The translations under genes were made by a program, and so were the position numbers. The notes below the pieces were generated by a model. It made no database searches. It saw only the letters and a list, made by a program, of their open reading frames with translations, and had not been told where the DNA came from. From positions 3,730,001 through 3,794,000 of the forward strand of contig NZ_CP127294.1 in the NCBI RefSeq assembly GCF_030285625.1: a DNA stretch of 64,000 nt. Direction: 5' to 3'. This stretch comes from Amycolatopsis sp. 2-15. GTDB taxonomy: Bacteria > Actinomycetota > Actinomycetes > Mycobacteriales > Pseudonocardiaceae. Shown here piece by piece: positions 17,299 through 26,654 of the stretch. Each line of letters opens with the position of its first letter. Position 1 is the first letter of the stretch.

Positions 17299-18714
17299 TC
17301 AGTGCAGCAAGCCGGTCAGCTCCGAGAGGTCGCCCAGGCCGGCCAGCCCGTAGGTCAGCTCCGTGATCCGATCGGCCGTCTCCGCGGAGACCACGCGGGT
17401 GGCGTTGAGGCGGAACTTCGTGGCCAGCTCGTCGGCCGACAGCGGGTTGTCCGGGCCGCCGCGGTTCACGTCCACGCGTTCCTCCACCTCGGTCCCGTCG
17501 GTCAGCCGGGCCCGCAGGACGGCGGGGAACTGGTGCGGGAAGATCTCGTCACACCGAGAGTCCGGCACACACGTCACCTTGGCCGCCAACGCGAGCCGCT
17601 CGGGGTCCGCCGCCGCGGAGTCGGTGAAGTCCTCGTGGAACACGCCCAGCCCGCCGCCGCCGAGGAACGCCGCCGCGACCGTGTACGGGCCGGAGAACGC
17701 CGCGTGGTAACCCGACTTCGGGTGGATCTTGTCCTCACGCGGCTCGCCGATGGTGCGCAGCACGGCCGTCGGCGCGCCGAGCTCCAGACTGGTGATCGAA
17801 GCCGGATCCACGCCCCGGGCCCGCAGCCGGCGCGCGGCGTCGATGCCCGCGTGCGTGAAGTGGTTGCAGGGATACGGTTTGAAGAAGATCCCCGGCAGCT
17901 CCCAGTCGGTGCCGAGCCCGGTGACGATCTCGTCGACGTGAGCCTGGTCCCCGCAGAACGCCTGCAGGAAGCCGAACCGGCCCTCCAGCACGGTCGGCGG
18001 GCCGGTGATGCCGTGGCGCGCCATGCCGGCCGCGGTCACCGCGGCGTGCGCGGCCCAGCCGCAGTGCACGCGCTTCACCGTGCCGCCGGTGCGGTTGGCT
18101 TCCAATAGGCCGGAGCCCATGCTGGCCGCGATGCCGATGGCGTCGGCGATCCCGGATTCGTCCACATCGGACAGCATCGCGGCGGTGGCCGCGGCACCGA
18201 GGGCGCCGCAGATCGCCGTGGCGTGCAGGCCGTGCTCGAAGAACACGGAGTTGCCGAGCTCCTCGTCGTATCCCGCCATGCCGAGCCGCACGGTGATCTC
18301 GACGCCGACACCGATCGCGTCGAGCAGCTGCGCGCCCGTGGCACCACGGGATTCGGCGACGGCGAGCGCCGCGGGCACGACCGAGGCCGACGGGTGCAGC
18401 ACCGAGGGCAGGTGCGTGTCGTCGAAGTCGAGCGAGTGCGCGAGGGTGCCGTTGAGCAGGGCCGCGCTCGGGTCGGGCAGCTTCTCACCACTGCCGATCG
18501 CGGTGGCCCGGCCGTTGCCGCCCCACTCCCGAACGAGCGCGCCCACGGCCGCGGCCGGACGTTCACCGGTAGCGGCGAGGCTGTTGCCCAGCACGTCGAG
18601 CACCCGCCGGGCGGCATCTTCGCGCAGCTCCGGGGGCAATCCCTTGGCGCGCACGGAAGCGGCGAACTCCGCGACGCGCTGCACGATCGTTTGCGTGATG
18701 GCGGTCTGGGTCAT
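17299..18714 (-). CDS. MmgE/PrpD family protein
   Basis: 471 residues of the 2-methylcitrate dehydratase/cis-aconitate decarboxylase fold. Features: the N-terminal all-helical domain with SLDFDDTH, GVEITVRLG and FEHGLHATA; GTVKRVHCGWAAHAAV; and the small C-terminal domain after GYHAAFSGPY. PrpD relatives dehydrate, isomerise or decarboxylate tri- and dicarboxylic acids; many members in catabolic islands have unknown substrates. It overlaps the preceding cyclase gene by 4 nt, forming a two-gene unit whose promoter carries the 25-bp box at 19563. A second, distantly related MmgE/PrpD gene lies in the importer operon at 26651. Confidence 0.88.
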   Translation of the reverse strand: MTQTAITQTIVQRVAEFAASVRAKGLPPELREDAARRVLDVLGNSLAATGERPAAAVGALVREWGGNGRATAIGSGEKLPDPSAALLNGTLAHSLDFDDTHLPSVLHPSASVVPAALAVAESRGATGAQLLDAIGVGVEITVRLGMAGYDEELGNSVFFEHGLHATAICGALGAAATAAMLSDVDESGIADAIGIAASMGSGLLEANRTGGTVKRVHCGWAAHAAVTAAGMARHGITGPPTVLEGRFGFLQAFCGDQAHVDEIVTGLGTDWELPGIFFKPYPCNHFTHAGIDAARRLRARGVDPASITSLELGAPTAVLRTIGEPREDKIHPKSGYHAAFSGPYTVAAAFLGGGGLGVFHEDFTDSAAADPERLALAAKVTCVPDSRCDEIFPHQFPAVLRARLTDGTEVEERVDVNRGGPDNPLSADELATKFRLNATRVVSAETADRITELTYGLAGLGDLSELTGLLH

Positions 18715-19532
18715 GCCGTCACCGCCGCGAGCGGACGCACGGGGGAGCCGGTGCCGCCGACGATCCGCAGCGGCGCCAGCACGAACACGAACTCCGACAG
18801 GCCTTCCTCGGCCACCGCTTCGAGGTTCAGGTGCTCCATGATGAAGATCCCCGACTGCACCAGGAGAATCCGGTGCACCGGCAGCACCGCGTGTCCGGCG
18901 CCGGCCGGGATCTGCTCGTACGCCGTGGTGTCCGAGCCGGTGGCGGCGATCTTGCGCTCGGCCAGCCACTCGGCGGCGGAAGTCGCCGCGCCCGGAACAC
19001 CGGTCTCCTTGCCCAGATACGCGGCCGTGTCACCGAAGTTGCGGGCCCACCCGGTGCGGATCAGCGCGACGTCACCCGGACCGGGCTCGGTGCCCGCGCT
19101 CTTCGCGGCGGCTTCGAGGTCCTCGGCCGTGACGCCGTAACCCGGCTCCAGCGTGGGAACGCCGTGCACAGCGGCGACGTCGAGCAGGACCGCGCGGCGC
19201 AGCAGGCCGGGCAGGTTCTCGGCGCCGTGCGTGCGGAACACGCCGCCCTGCTGGGCCTCGGCCGCGTCGACGCCGCCGTGCAGCTCACCGTCGTGGCTGA
19301 CGTGCGAGAGCGCGTCGATGTGGGTGCCGACGTGCCCGCCGGTCACGATGATCTCGTTGGCCGCCGAACCGCCGTCCGGGCGGCGCATGTCGCCGTGGCG
19401 GCGGATCAGGGTCATCCGGAACCCGGGATGGTTCGGCGAGCAGGGCATGCCGGTGAAGAACGGCTGACCGAGCTCGATCAGCCGGACCCCGCCGGCGACC
19501 GCCGCCAGCAACGGATCCTGGGTACGTGTCAT
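18711..19532 (-). CDS. Cyclase family protein (kynurenine-formamidase-like metal hydrolase)
   Basis: 273 residues with the family metal motif HVGTHIDALSH near residues 68-78. Members are Mn or Zn amidohydrolases such as bacterial KynB or isatin hydrolase that open cyclic amides or hydrolyse formamides. First gene of a two-gene minus-strand unit with the MmgE/PrpD gene. The start lies about 30 nt downstream of the shared 25-bp box. In context it may hydrolyse an amide or lactam intermediate (inference). Confidence 0.85.
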   Translation of the reverse strand: MTRTQDPLLAAVAGGVRLIELGQPFFTGMPCSPNHPGFRMTLIRRHGDMRRPDGGSAANEIIVTGGHVGTHIDALSHVSHDGELHGGVDAAEAQQGGVFRTHGAENLPGLLRRAVLLDVAAVHGVPTLEPGYGVTAEDLEAAAKSAGTEPGPGDVALIRTGWARNFGDTAAYLGKETGVPGAATSAAEWLAERKIAATGSDTTAYEQIPAGAGHAVLPVHRILLVQSGIFIMEHLNLEAVAEEGLSEFVFVLAPLRIVGGTGSPVRPLAAVTA

Positions 19533-19562
19533 GAGTGCGTGCCTTCCTCGACGTGCCGTTCG

Positions 19563-19587
19563 TTACCAATCCGACCACAGCCACGGC
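19563..19587 (-). promoter_or_regulatory. 25-bp catabolic-island box, copy 1
   Basis: A 25-bp element beginning TTACCAATCCGACC on the plus strand is identical, inverted, to 30078-30102. Both copies lie 30-40 nt upstream of a start codon (cyclase at 19532; amidohydrolase at 30141) and in the same orientation relative to it. A third partial copy is at 30011. Likely operator or operator plus promoter of the local IclR regulator (inference from position). Confidence 0.75.
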
Positions 19588-19595
19588 CGAATGCC

Positions 19596-20480
19596 TTACG
19601 TAGCAACGGTTGCGTCCTGTTCGGGGGTCGGCCTACTTTTGGCCGGATCAGTAACATGCTTTTCTCCCGACTCCGCGAGCGCGAGCACCCAGCGGGCGCG
19701 GGCCACGATCGCGGCGTCGACGAACTGTCCGTGGTCATCGATCCAGGCGGCGTCGCCCGACGACTCGAGGCGGCCGAGCAGCTCGCGCGCCCACGCCGTC
19801 TCCGCCGGATCGGGAGCGCACACCTCGTGCACCACGGGAATCTGGGACGGGTGGATCACCGACCGGCCGAAAAACCCGGCGCGGCGTCCCGCTTCGGTAC
19901 TCGCGCGCAATCCGTCGAGGTCGCGCACGGCGGTCCACACGCTCTGCACCGGGCTCGGCAGCCCGGCCGCGCGCGCGGCGACGACCACCCGAGACCGCGG
20001 CCACACCAGCGCAGGGCTGTCAGAGCCACCGGCCACGCGCAGGTCGGCGGCGAGATCCGCTTCACCAAGGGAAATCCCGGCGACGAGCGGGTGCGCGGTG
20101 GCCAGCGCGAGCGCGTTCTCCACGCCCAGCGCCGATTCGAGGATCGGGTACAGCGCCACGCCGAGCGTGTCGGCGACGCAGCGCAGCTCGTCCGGGTCCT
20201 CGGCTTTGGGCACGCGCACCCCGGCAGGCTTGCCGTCCGCCGCCGCCAGCGCGGCCAGGTCTGCCTCACCGGCGGCAGTGGCGGGGGCGTTGATCCGCAC
20301 ATAGATCGCGGCGCCTTCGGCCAGCGTCGTCACCACGGTGCGGCGCGCCTCGTCCTTGGCGGCCACCGCGACGGCGTCCTCCAGGTCCACGACCACGGCG
20401 TCGGCCGGGCCCGCGAGCGCCTTGGCGATCCGGTCGGGCCGGTCGCCGGGCACGTAGAGCCAGCTGCGCACCACCGTCAC
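19596..20480 (-). CDS. HpcH/HpaI aldolase / CitE-like acyl-CoA lyase
   Basis: 294 residues of the CitE-like TIM-barrel family (malyl-CoA, citramalyl-CoA and beta-methylmalyl-CoA lyases). Visible are SWLYVPGDRPDRIAKAL at the N-terminus, DLEDAV (Mg-binding), PKAEDPDEL, ILESALGVENA with the Mg-ligand Glu, and GRSVIHPSQIPVV near the C-terminus. The GTG start overlaps the CoA-transferase stop by 4 nt, so the pair is co-translated: a CoA ester made by the transferase, perhaps after hydration, would be cleaved here into a short acyl-CoA and an oxoacid. Cytosolic. Exact substrate unknown. Confidence 0.88.
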   Translation of the reverse strand: MTVVRSWLYVPGDRPDRIAKALAGPADAVVVDLEDAVAVAAKDEARRTVVTTLAEGAAIYVRINAPATAAGEADLAALAAADGKPAGVRVPKAEDPDELRCVADTLGVALYPILESALGVENALALATAHPLVAGISLGEADLAADLRVAGGSDSPALVWPRSRVVVAARAAGLPSPVQSVWTAVRDLDGLRASTEAGRRAGFFGRSVIHPSQIPVVHEVCAPDPAETAWARELLGRLESSGDAAWIDDHGQFVDAAIVARARWVLALAESGEKHVTDPAKSRPTPEQDATVAT

Positions 20481-21664
20481 TTGATCACGCCTTTTTCGCG
20501 CAACGAAGCCAGCTCCGGCTCGCCGAAGCCATAGCGGCCGAGGATCTCGGCGGTGTGCGCGCTGAGCGGCGCACCGGTCGACGTGATCCCGCCCGGCGTC
20601 TCCGACAGCCGGAACAGCACGTTCTGCATCTTCACCGGACCGAGCTCGACGTCGTCGACGGTCGTGATGCTGCCGAGCGCCGCGAACTGCGGGTCGGTCA
20701 TCACGTCGGCGGCGGTGTAGATCGGCGCGACCGCGGCCTGTGCCTCTTCGAACGCCTTCACCACGTCGTCGCGGTCGCGCTCGGCGATCCACGAGCCGAC
20801 CGCGTCGTCGAGCTCGTCGGCGTGCTTCGCGCGTTCCGCACCGGTGGCGAACCACGGCTCGTCGACCAGCTCCGGGCGCCCGACCAGGCGCATCACGCGT
20901 TCCGCGATCGACTGCGCGCTCGTGGAGATGGCGACCCAGCTGCCGTCACGGGTGCGGTAGGTGTTGCGAGGCGCGTTGTTCGTGGAGCGGTTGCCGGTGC
21001 GCGGCTGCAGCGTGCCGAGCTGGTCGTAGGCGATGATCTGCGGCCCGAGCAACGTCAGGATCGGTTCGATGATGGCCAGGTCCACGACCTGCCCGCGCCC
21101 GGTCTGCTCGCGCGCCCGCAGTGCCGTCATCACCGCGAACGCGGTGGTCAGCGCTGCGATGCCGTCGGCGAGACCGAACGGCGGCAGCGTGGGCGGGCCG
21201 TCGGGCTCGCCGGTGATGGCGGCGAACCCGCTCATCGCCTCGGCGAGCGTGCCGAAGCCGGGGCGCTTCGAGTAGGGGCCGATCTGCCCGAAACCGGTCA
21301 CACGCGTGAGCACCAGTCCGGGGTTGATCTCGCGCAGCTCGTCGTAGCCCAGCCCCCAGCGCTCCAGCGTGCCCGGGCGGAAGTTCTCCACGACCACGTC
21401 GGCGTCGGCCACCAGCTTGCGGAAGATCTCCTGGCCCTCGGGGGAACCGAGGTAGAGCGTGATGGCCTTCTTGCCGCGGCCGAGCATCTTCCACCACAGG
21501 CCGACCCCGTCGCGCTGCGCGCCGTGGCTGCGGACCGGGTCGCCGTTCGGGTGCTCGATCTTGATCACCTCGGCGCCGTAGTCGCCCAGCAGCGTCGCGG
21601 CCAGCGGGCCGGCGAACAGGGTGGCGGTGTCGAGTACCCGGATCCCGGACAAAGCGCCCGTCAT
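20477..21664 (-). CDS. CaiB/BaiF family III CoA-transferase
   Basis: 395 residues with the complete family pattern: ALSGIRVLDTATLFAGP at the N-terminus, LGDYGAEVIKIEHPNGDPVR, the nucleotide-binding region near KKAITLYLGSPEG, and VVENFRPGTLERWGLGYDEL, in which the catalytic-type Asp lies upstream near residue 170. Transfers CoA between carboxylic acids without a free acyl-phosphate. First gene of a minus-strand unit with the CitE-like lyase; divergent from the importer operon. Likely activates the dicarboxylic acid generated by the pathway (inference). Confidence 0.9.
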   Translation of the reverse strand: MTGALSGIRVLDTATLFAGPLAATLLGDYGAEVIKIEHPNGDPVRSHGAQRDGVGLWWKMLGRGKKAITLYLGSPEGQEIFRKLVADADVVVENFRPGTLERWGLGYDELREINPGLVLTRVTGFGQIGPYSKRPGFGTLAEAMSGFAAITGEPDGPPTLPPFGLADGIAALTTAFAVMTALRAREQTGRGQVVDLAIIEPILTLLGPQIIAYDQLGTLQPRTGNRSTNNAPRNTYRTRDGSWVAISTSAQSIAERVMRLVGRPELVDEPWFATGAERAKHADELDDAVGSWIAERDRDDVVKAFEEAQAAVAPIYTAADVMTDPQFAALGSITTVDDVELGPVKMQNVLFRLSETPGGITSTGAPLSAHTAEILGRYGFGEPELASLREKGVIK

Positions 21665-21928
21665 GGGGCCTACCTGCCTTTCTCATCCGGCGGCCGAGAC
21701 TCGTGCTCGTTGTTTCGCCGGGAGGAACAACTGTGAACGCGATGTTTCCAACCCTTGTCGCGGGCTGGTCACCAAATTCGCACTGATCACAGCGTTCCGT
21801 CAAGTTATGCGCAGATATTGACCTGACGTGGAGGCCGGTGTCACGATATCCGGCAACAATCCCGGTGTTTCTCCAAGCGGAACGCCGATGCTGCCAGCGG
21901 GAAGAGGCTTCCATTGGGAAGAGGTGAC
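21665..21928. promoter_or_regulatory. Divergent promoter region, CoA-transferase / importer operon
   Basis: 264 bp between two divergent operons with no gene. An inverted repeat GTTGTT (21709-21714) / AACAAC (21726-21731), 11-nt spacer, lies just upstream of the CoA-transferase gene. The 25-bp island box is absent here, so this pair of promoters may be controlled differently. GAAGAGG precedes the importer start at 21929. Confidence 0.5.
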
Positions 21929-23176
21929 ATGTCCGCGCGAAAGCTCACCGCCGTGCTCAGCGCGTGCGCCCTGTTCGCGGCGGCCGGGTGCGGAGGTTCG
22001 GCCCCGGCCGGGGCCGGTGGCGCGGCCGCAGGCCGGGACGAGGGCCCGGTGAAGATCGGGGCGTTGCACCCGGTCAGCGGATCCAACGCCGTCGACGGGC
22101 TCCAGATGCGCCGGGGCGCGCAGATGGCGGTCGACGCGATCAACGCGGCCGGCGGCATCAAGTCTCTCGGCGGCCGCAAGGTCGAACTGATCACGGGAGA
22201 CACGCAGGGCAAGGCCGACATCGGCCAGAGCGAAGCCCAGCGGCTGATCTCCGCCGGCGCCGTGAGTCTCGTCGGCACCTACCAGAGCGCGGTGAGCACC
22301 AACGTCGCCGTGGTCGCGGAACGCAACCGGGTCCCGTTCGTGATGGACGTGACCGCCTCGGACGCGATTTTCGGCCACGGCTACCGGTACTCGTTCCGCG
22401 TGCAGCCCGGCAGCAAGGCGATCGCCACCGCCGCCGCGCAGTACCTCAAGGAGGTTTCGGAGCAGGCCGGGAAACCGGTCCACAAGGTGGCTTTCCTGCA
22501 CGAGCAGAGCGATTTCGGCAGCGGCGCGGCCGACGCGTTCAACGCCGCGGCGCAGCAGCTCGGGATGGCCGTCGGGCCGAACATCAGCTACGACGCCACC
22601 ACCGTCAGCGACCTCACGGCGCAGATCACGCAGGTCAAGGCCTCGGGCGCCGACGTGCTCGCCATCGCGGGCTACTACCGCGACAGCCTGCTGGCCGCGA
22701 AGGCCATCGACTCGGTGAAACCGGCGCTCAACGCCGTGTGGGGCGTCTCCAACGGCGCCTTCGACCAGCCGAAGTTCGTGACCGACGCCGGGAAGCTCGG
22801 CGCGCTCTACTTCAGCGCCAACTACCACTACGACGCCACCAACGCGCAGACTGTCGCGTTGCGCGAGAAGTACCAGCGCCAGTTCGGTGACCCGATGCGC
22901 ACCGGCGCCGTGCTGTCCTACGACGCGGTCGACGTGATCGCGCAAGCGGTCGAGAAGGCCGCGAGCACCGATCCCGAGAAGGTCCGCGACGCGATCGCCG
23001 CGTCCCAGGTCGCTCCGCTGACCGTGGGACACGGGCCGATCTCCTTCGCGGCCAACGGCGACAACCGCAACGCGTTCCCCGTCCTGATGCAGGTCCGCGA
23101 CGGTCAGGTCAAGCAGGTCTTCCCCCCGGACAAAGCCGAATCCCGGCCCGACTACACGGTGAACTGGCGGCCATGA
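21929..23176 (+). CDS. ABC transporter substrate-binding lipoprotein, branched-chain amino acid type
   Basis: 415-residue extracytoplasmic binding protein. A lipoprotein signal has a basic start, a hydrophobic core and lipobox AAGC with Cys21 as the lipidation site. The mature protein has a type I periplasmic-binding fold: VKIGALHPVSGSNAVDG, GVSLVGTYQS-like strands and the hinge near GSGAADAFN. The start is the ATG at 21929, preceded by GAAGAGG; an upstream TTG at 21914 is less likely. Such proteins also bind aromatic acids, ureas, short amides and dicarboxylates, so the ligand should be judged from the pathway, not the family name. First of eight tightly coupled genes. Confidence 0.9.
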   Translation: MSARKLTAVLSACALFAAAGCGGSAPAGAGGAAAGRDEGPVKIGALHPVSGSNAVDGLQMRRGAQMAVDAINAAGGIKSLGGRKVELITGDTQGKADIGQSEAQRLISAGAVSLVGTYQSAVSTNVAVVAERNRVPFVMDVTASDAIFGHGYRYSFRVQPGSKAIATAAAQYLKEVSEQAGKPVHKVAFLHEQSDFGSGAADAFNAAAQQLGMAVGPNISYDATTVSDLTAQITQVKASGADVLAIAGYYRDSLLAAKAIDSVKPALNAVWGVSNGAFDQPKFVTDAGKLGALYFSANYHYDATNAQTVALREKYQRQFGDPMRTGAVLSYDAVDVIAQAVEKAASTDPEKVRDAIAASQVAPLTVGHGPISFAANGDNRNAFPVLMQVRDGQVKQVFPPDKAESRPDYTVNWRP

Positions 23177-24189
23177 GCGAACTCTCCCCCGGGGCCACGC
23201 TGGCCCCCGAATTCTCCCCTCCGGACGACACCAAAGCCCGCCAGCGCAAGGCTTTCCTCAGCCGCGCCGGCGTGGTCGCCATCGTGCTCGTGGTCGCGAT
23301 CGTCGTCGCGCTCCTGCAGTCGGGCAGCGGCCTGGTGGTCTGGCAGTCGGTGGTCACCGGCATCCTCACCGGCGGGCTCTACGGCCTGATCGCGATGGGG
23401 CTGACGCTGATCTTCGGCGTGCTCGACATCGTCAACTTCGCCCACGGCGCACTGCTGGCCGTCGCGATGTTCATCTCCTTCGGCATGGTGGCCGGCACCG
23501 GCATGCACCCCTACCTCACGCTGATCGTGGCGGTTCCCGCGTTGTTCCTGGTCGGCGCCGCCGTGCACCGCGGGCTGCTCTCGGGTTCCGCGGGCAAGAC
23601 GCTGGAGAACCAGCTGCTCATCACGCTCGGGCTCTCGTTGCTGCTGGAGAACCTGCTGCTGATGTTCTTCGGCGCCGAGCCCAAGAGCATCGCGCTGCCG
23701 GGCGACTTCCAGTTCTCCTTGCTGGGCGCGATTGTCGCGGGCTCGCGGCTGTACGCGTTCCTCGGCGCGATCCTGCTCGGCGCGGTGCTGTTCTGGCTGC
23801 TGCGCCGCACGCGGCTCGGCACGGCGATCCGCGCGGTCGCCGCCCACGGCCCGGGCGCCGAGCTCGTGGGCATCAACGTGAAGCGGATCCACACCGTCAC
23901 CTTCGCGATCGGCACAGCCTGCGCCGGCGCCGCCGCGGCACTGGCGGGACCGCTCGTCACGGTGACGCCGACGCTCGGCGAGCAGTTCAACATCACCGCG
24001 TTCGTGGTGGTGGTGCTCGGCGGGATGGGCAACGTCCTCGGCGCGCTCGTCGGCGGCCTGCTGATCGGGCTGGTCGAGCAGCTCACCACGATCTACCTCG
24101 GCGGCCAGAGCTCCCTGCTCGGCGTGTTCGTGGTGTTCGTGCTGGTGCTGTTCCTCCGTCCGCAGGGCCTGTTCGGGAGGCGAGCATGA
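23173..24189 (+). CDS. ABC transporter permease, LivH type
   Basis: 338-residue inner-membrane subunit with about eight predicted helices and the family stretch IAMGLTLIFGVLDIVNFAHG near residues 72-91. A somewhat polar 30-residue N-terminal extension precedes the first helix. It overlaps the binding-protein stop by 4 nt and the LivM-type gene by 4 nt. Pairs with the next permease to form the import channel. Confidence 0.92.
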   Translation: MSELSPGATLAPEFSPPDDTKARQRKAFLSRAGVVAIVLVVAIVVALLQSGSGLVVWQSVVTGILTGGLYGLIAMGLTLIFGVLDIVNFAHGALLAVAMFISFGMVAGTGMHPYLTLIVAVPALFLVGAAVHRGLLSGSAGKTLENQLLITLGLSLLLENLLLMFFGAEPKSIALPGDFQFSLLGAIVAGSRLYAFLGAILLGAVLFWLLRRTRLGTAIRAVAAHGPGAELVGINVKRIHTVTFAIGTACAGAAAALAGPLVTVTPTLGEQFNITAFVVVVLGGMGNVLGALVGGLLIGLVEQLTTIYLGGQSSLLGVFVVFVLVLFLRPQGLFGRRA

Positions 24190-25235
24190 CTGCCATCACC
24201 ATTGCCGGACCGGCCGGCGCGACCGAGAAGGTCAAGGCGCCGCCGCTGCGTCCGCAGAACCGGCAGTACGCGATCCTCGCGCTGCTCGTGCTCATCGCGG
24301 TGCCGCTGCCGCTGATCCTGCCGGCGGCGCAGGGCGCGGTCGCCGTGCGGATCCTGATCTTCCTGCTCATGGCCGTGGGCTGGAACATCATGAGCGGGTT
24401 CGGCGGGATGTTCAGCTTCGGCCACGCCGCGTACTTCGGGCTCGGCGCGTACACCAGCGCGTACCTGCTGGTGAAGCAGAACGTGTCGCCGTGGATCGGG
24501 ATGCTGGCCGGGATGGCGGTGGCCGCCGCGGTCGCCGTGCTCATCGGCTACTTCTCGTTCCGCTACAAGCTGCAGGGCGCGTACTTCGCCCTGGCTACCT
24601 TCGCGTTCGCGGAGATGCTGCGGCTGATCGTGACCAGCAGCACGTTCGCCAACAAGTCGGTGGGCTTCAGCGTGCCGCTGATCCAGGGCTCGTCGCTGTG
24701 GCTCATCCAGTTCCCGGCCGACTCGCCCGCGTACTTCTGGGTGGCGCTCGTGCTGGCCGGGGCCGCGGTCGCCGTCAGTATCGGGTACCTGCACTCGCGC
24801 GCCGGCCGCTACGTCACCGCGATCCGCGACGACGAGCTGGCGGCGTCTTCGCTCGGGGCGCCCGTGATGCGGCACAAGCTGACGACGGTGGCGCTCTCGG
24901 CGGCGATCACCGCCGTGGCGGGCGCCTTCTACACGCAGTACTACCTGTTTGTGAACCCCGATCTCGGGTTCGGCTCCGCGATCTCGATCCAGGCGATCGT
25001 GCCCGTGGTGATCGGCGGCATCGGCACGATCTGGGGCCCGGTGGTGGGCGCGATCATCGTCGGCTCGCTCACCGACGTCACGGCGACGCTCTTGCGCACC
25101 CCACCCGGGTTCCTCGGGTTCCTGCAGGGCCGCAGCGGGCTCGACGTGGTGCTCTACGCCGTGCTGCTGATCCTCATCGTGCGGTTGCTGCCGAAGGGCA
25201 TAGTCGGGACGCTGACTGCGAGGTGGCGGCGATGA
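24186..25235 (+). CDS. ABC transporter permease, LivM type
   Basis: 349-residue membrane subunit with the LivM hallmark SGFGGMFSFGHAAYFGLGAY and a second conserved region near GSAISIQAIVPVVIGGIGT, which provide the ATPase-coupling loop. About nine to ten predicted helices. Four-nt overlaps with both neighbours. Heterodimerises with the LivH-type subunit. Confidence 0.92.
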   Translation: MTAITIAGPAGATEKVKAPPLRPQNRQYAILALLVLIAVPLPLILPAAQGAVAVRILIFLLMAVGWNIMSGFGGMFSFGHAAYFGLGAYTSAYLLVKQNVSPWIGMLAGMAVAAAVAVLIGYFSFRYKLQGAYFALATFAFAEMLRLIVTSSTFANKSVGFSVPLIQGSSLWLIQFPADSPAYFWVALVLAGAAVAVSIGYLHSRAGRYVTAIRDDELAASSLGAPVMRHKLTTVALSAAITAVAGAFYTQYYLFVNPDLGFGSAISIQAIVPVVIGGIGTIWGPVVGAIIVGSLTDVTATLLRTPPGFLGFLQGRSGLDVVLYAVLLILIVRLLPKGIVGTLTARWRR

Positions 25236-25966
25236 ACCTGGTCGAGGTCAAGGGCGTGGGCAAGTCCTTCCGCGGGCTGCACGCGCTGTCCGATGTGGAC
25301 TTCGCGGTGGCCGAGGGCGAGATCCTCGGCGTCATCGGGCCCAACGGCGCGGGCAAGACCACGCTGTTCAACGTGGTGTCGGGCGCGCTGAGGCCCGACA
25401 CCGGCCGCGTGCACCTCGCCGGCGCCGACGTGACGGGCCGCTCGCCGGACCGGATCGCACGTGCCGGCATGGTGCGCACGTTCCAGCTGATGCGGCCGTT
25501 CTCGAGCATGACCGTGCTGGAGAACGTGAGCCTCGCCGCGCAGCACCACCGCTTCGGCGCGAAGGAGCTGCGCAAGCATTCGCTCGATGTCGTCGAACGG
25601 GTGGGGCTGGGGCCGTGGGCGCACCGCGCGGCTCCCGACCTGCCGACAGCGGGGCTCAAGCGGCTGGAGCTGGCCCGCACCCTCGCGATGCGGCCGAAGG
25701 TCCTGCTGCTCGACGAGGTGCTGGCCGGGCTCGTGCCGGCCGAGCGCGAGCCCGTGCTCGACCTGCTCGCCACGCTGCGCGAGCAGGAAGGCGTGACGCT
25801 GGTGTTCATCGAGCACATCATGGCCGCCGTGATGCGGCTGGCCGACCGCGTGCTCGTGCTCGACCAGGGCCGGGTGCTCGCCGTCGGGTCGCCCGAAGAG
25901 GTCACCAGCGACCCCCGGGTGATCGACGCTTACCTCGGGGAGGAGCCGACCCGTGCTGAAGCTTGA
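25232..25966 (+). CDS. ABC transporter ATP-binding protein, LivG type
   Basis: 244-residue ATPase: Walker A GPNGAGKTT, LivG-type insertion with VRTFQLMRPFSSMTVLENV, Walker B VLLLDEVLAGLVP and H-loop IEHIM. The signature region is unusual: TAGLKRLELARTL rather than the usual LSYGxQRRLE, a variation seen in some LivG relatives. Walker B is followed by DEVLAGL instead of DEPxAGL. Starts within the LivM-type stop (ATGA). Confidence 0.9.
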   Translation: MNLVEVKGVGKSFRGLHALSDVDFAVAEGEILGVIGPNGAGKTTLFNVVSGALRPDTGRVHLAGADVTGRSPDRIARAGMVRTFQLMRPFSSMTVLENVSLAAQHHRFGAKELRKHSLDVVERVGLGPWAHRAAPDLPTAGLKRLELARTLAMRPKVLLLDEVLAGLVPAEREPVLDLLATLREQEGVTLVFIEHIMAAVMRLADRVLVLDQGRVLAVGSPEEVTSDPRVIDAYLGEEPTRAEA

Positions 25967-26654
25967 CAAGGTCTGCGCCGGTTACGGGCGCATGCGGATC
26001 CTCCACGACGTGGACCTGGAGCTGGCCGCGGGCGAGATCGTCGCCCTCGTCGGGGCCAACGGCGCCGGCAAGACGACAACGCTGCGCAGCATCTGCGGCC
26101 AGCTGAAACCGATGTCGGGCACCATCACGCTCGACGGTGAGCCGACCGCGGGCCGCCGCCCCGACCAGCTGGTGCGCGAGGGTCTCGTGCACGTGCCCGA
26201 GGACCGCGCGCTGTTCGGCACGCTCACCGTGGAGGAGAACCTCCGCATGGGCGCGTGGACGCGCACCTCGGCACAGGCCACGAAATCGCTGAAGGAGGTC
26301 TACGAACTGTTCCCGGTGCTCGCCGAGCGCCGGAGCACGGTCGCGCAGACCTTCAGCGGCGGGCAGCAGCAGATGCTCGCAATCGCGCGGGCGCTGATGG
26401 CCGGGCCGCGGCTGCTGATGCTCGACGAGCCCTCGACCGGGCTGTCGCCGAAGCTCACGTGGACGATGCTGGAAGCGGTGCAGCGGATCCGCGACACCGG
26501 TGTGGCGGTGCTGCTGGTGGAGCAGAACGCCAAGCAGACATTGGCCATCGCCGACCGGGCGTACGTTCTGGAGAGCGGGTCGACCGTGCTCGCGGGCACG
26601 GGCGCCGAACTCGCGGACGACAGCCGGGTCAGGAAGGCGTACTTGGGACTGTGA
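25953..26654 (+). CDS. ABC transporter ATP-binding protein, LivF type
   Basis: 233-residue ATPase with Walker A GANGAGKTT, the LivF-specific LVHVPEDRALFGTLTVEENL, signature FSGGQQQM, Walker B LLMLDEPSTGLSP and H-loop typical EQNAKQTL. The GTG start overlaps the previous gene by 14 nt. Partners the LivG-type ATPase. Its stop overlaps the MmgE/PrpD start (GTGA), which ties transport to catabolism in one transcript. Confidence 0.92.
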   Translation: MLKLDKVCAGYGRMRILHDVDLELAAGEIVALVGANGAGKTTTLRSICGQLKPMSGTITLDGEPTAGRRPDQLVREGLVHVPEDRALFGTLTVEENLRMGAWTRTSAQATKSLKEVYELFPVLAERRSTVAQTFSGGQQQMLAIARALMAGPRLLMLDEPSTGLSPKLTWTMLEAVQRIRDTGVAVLLVEQNAKQTLAIADRAYVLESGSTVLAGTGAELADDSRVRKAYLGL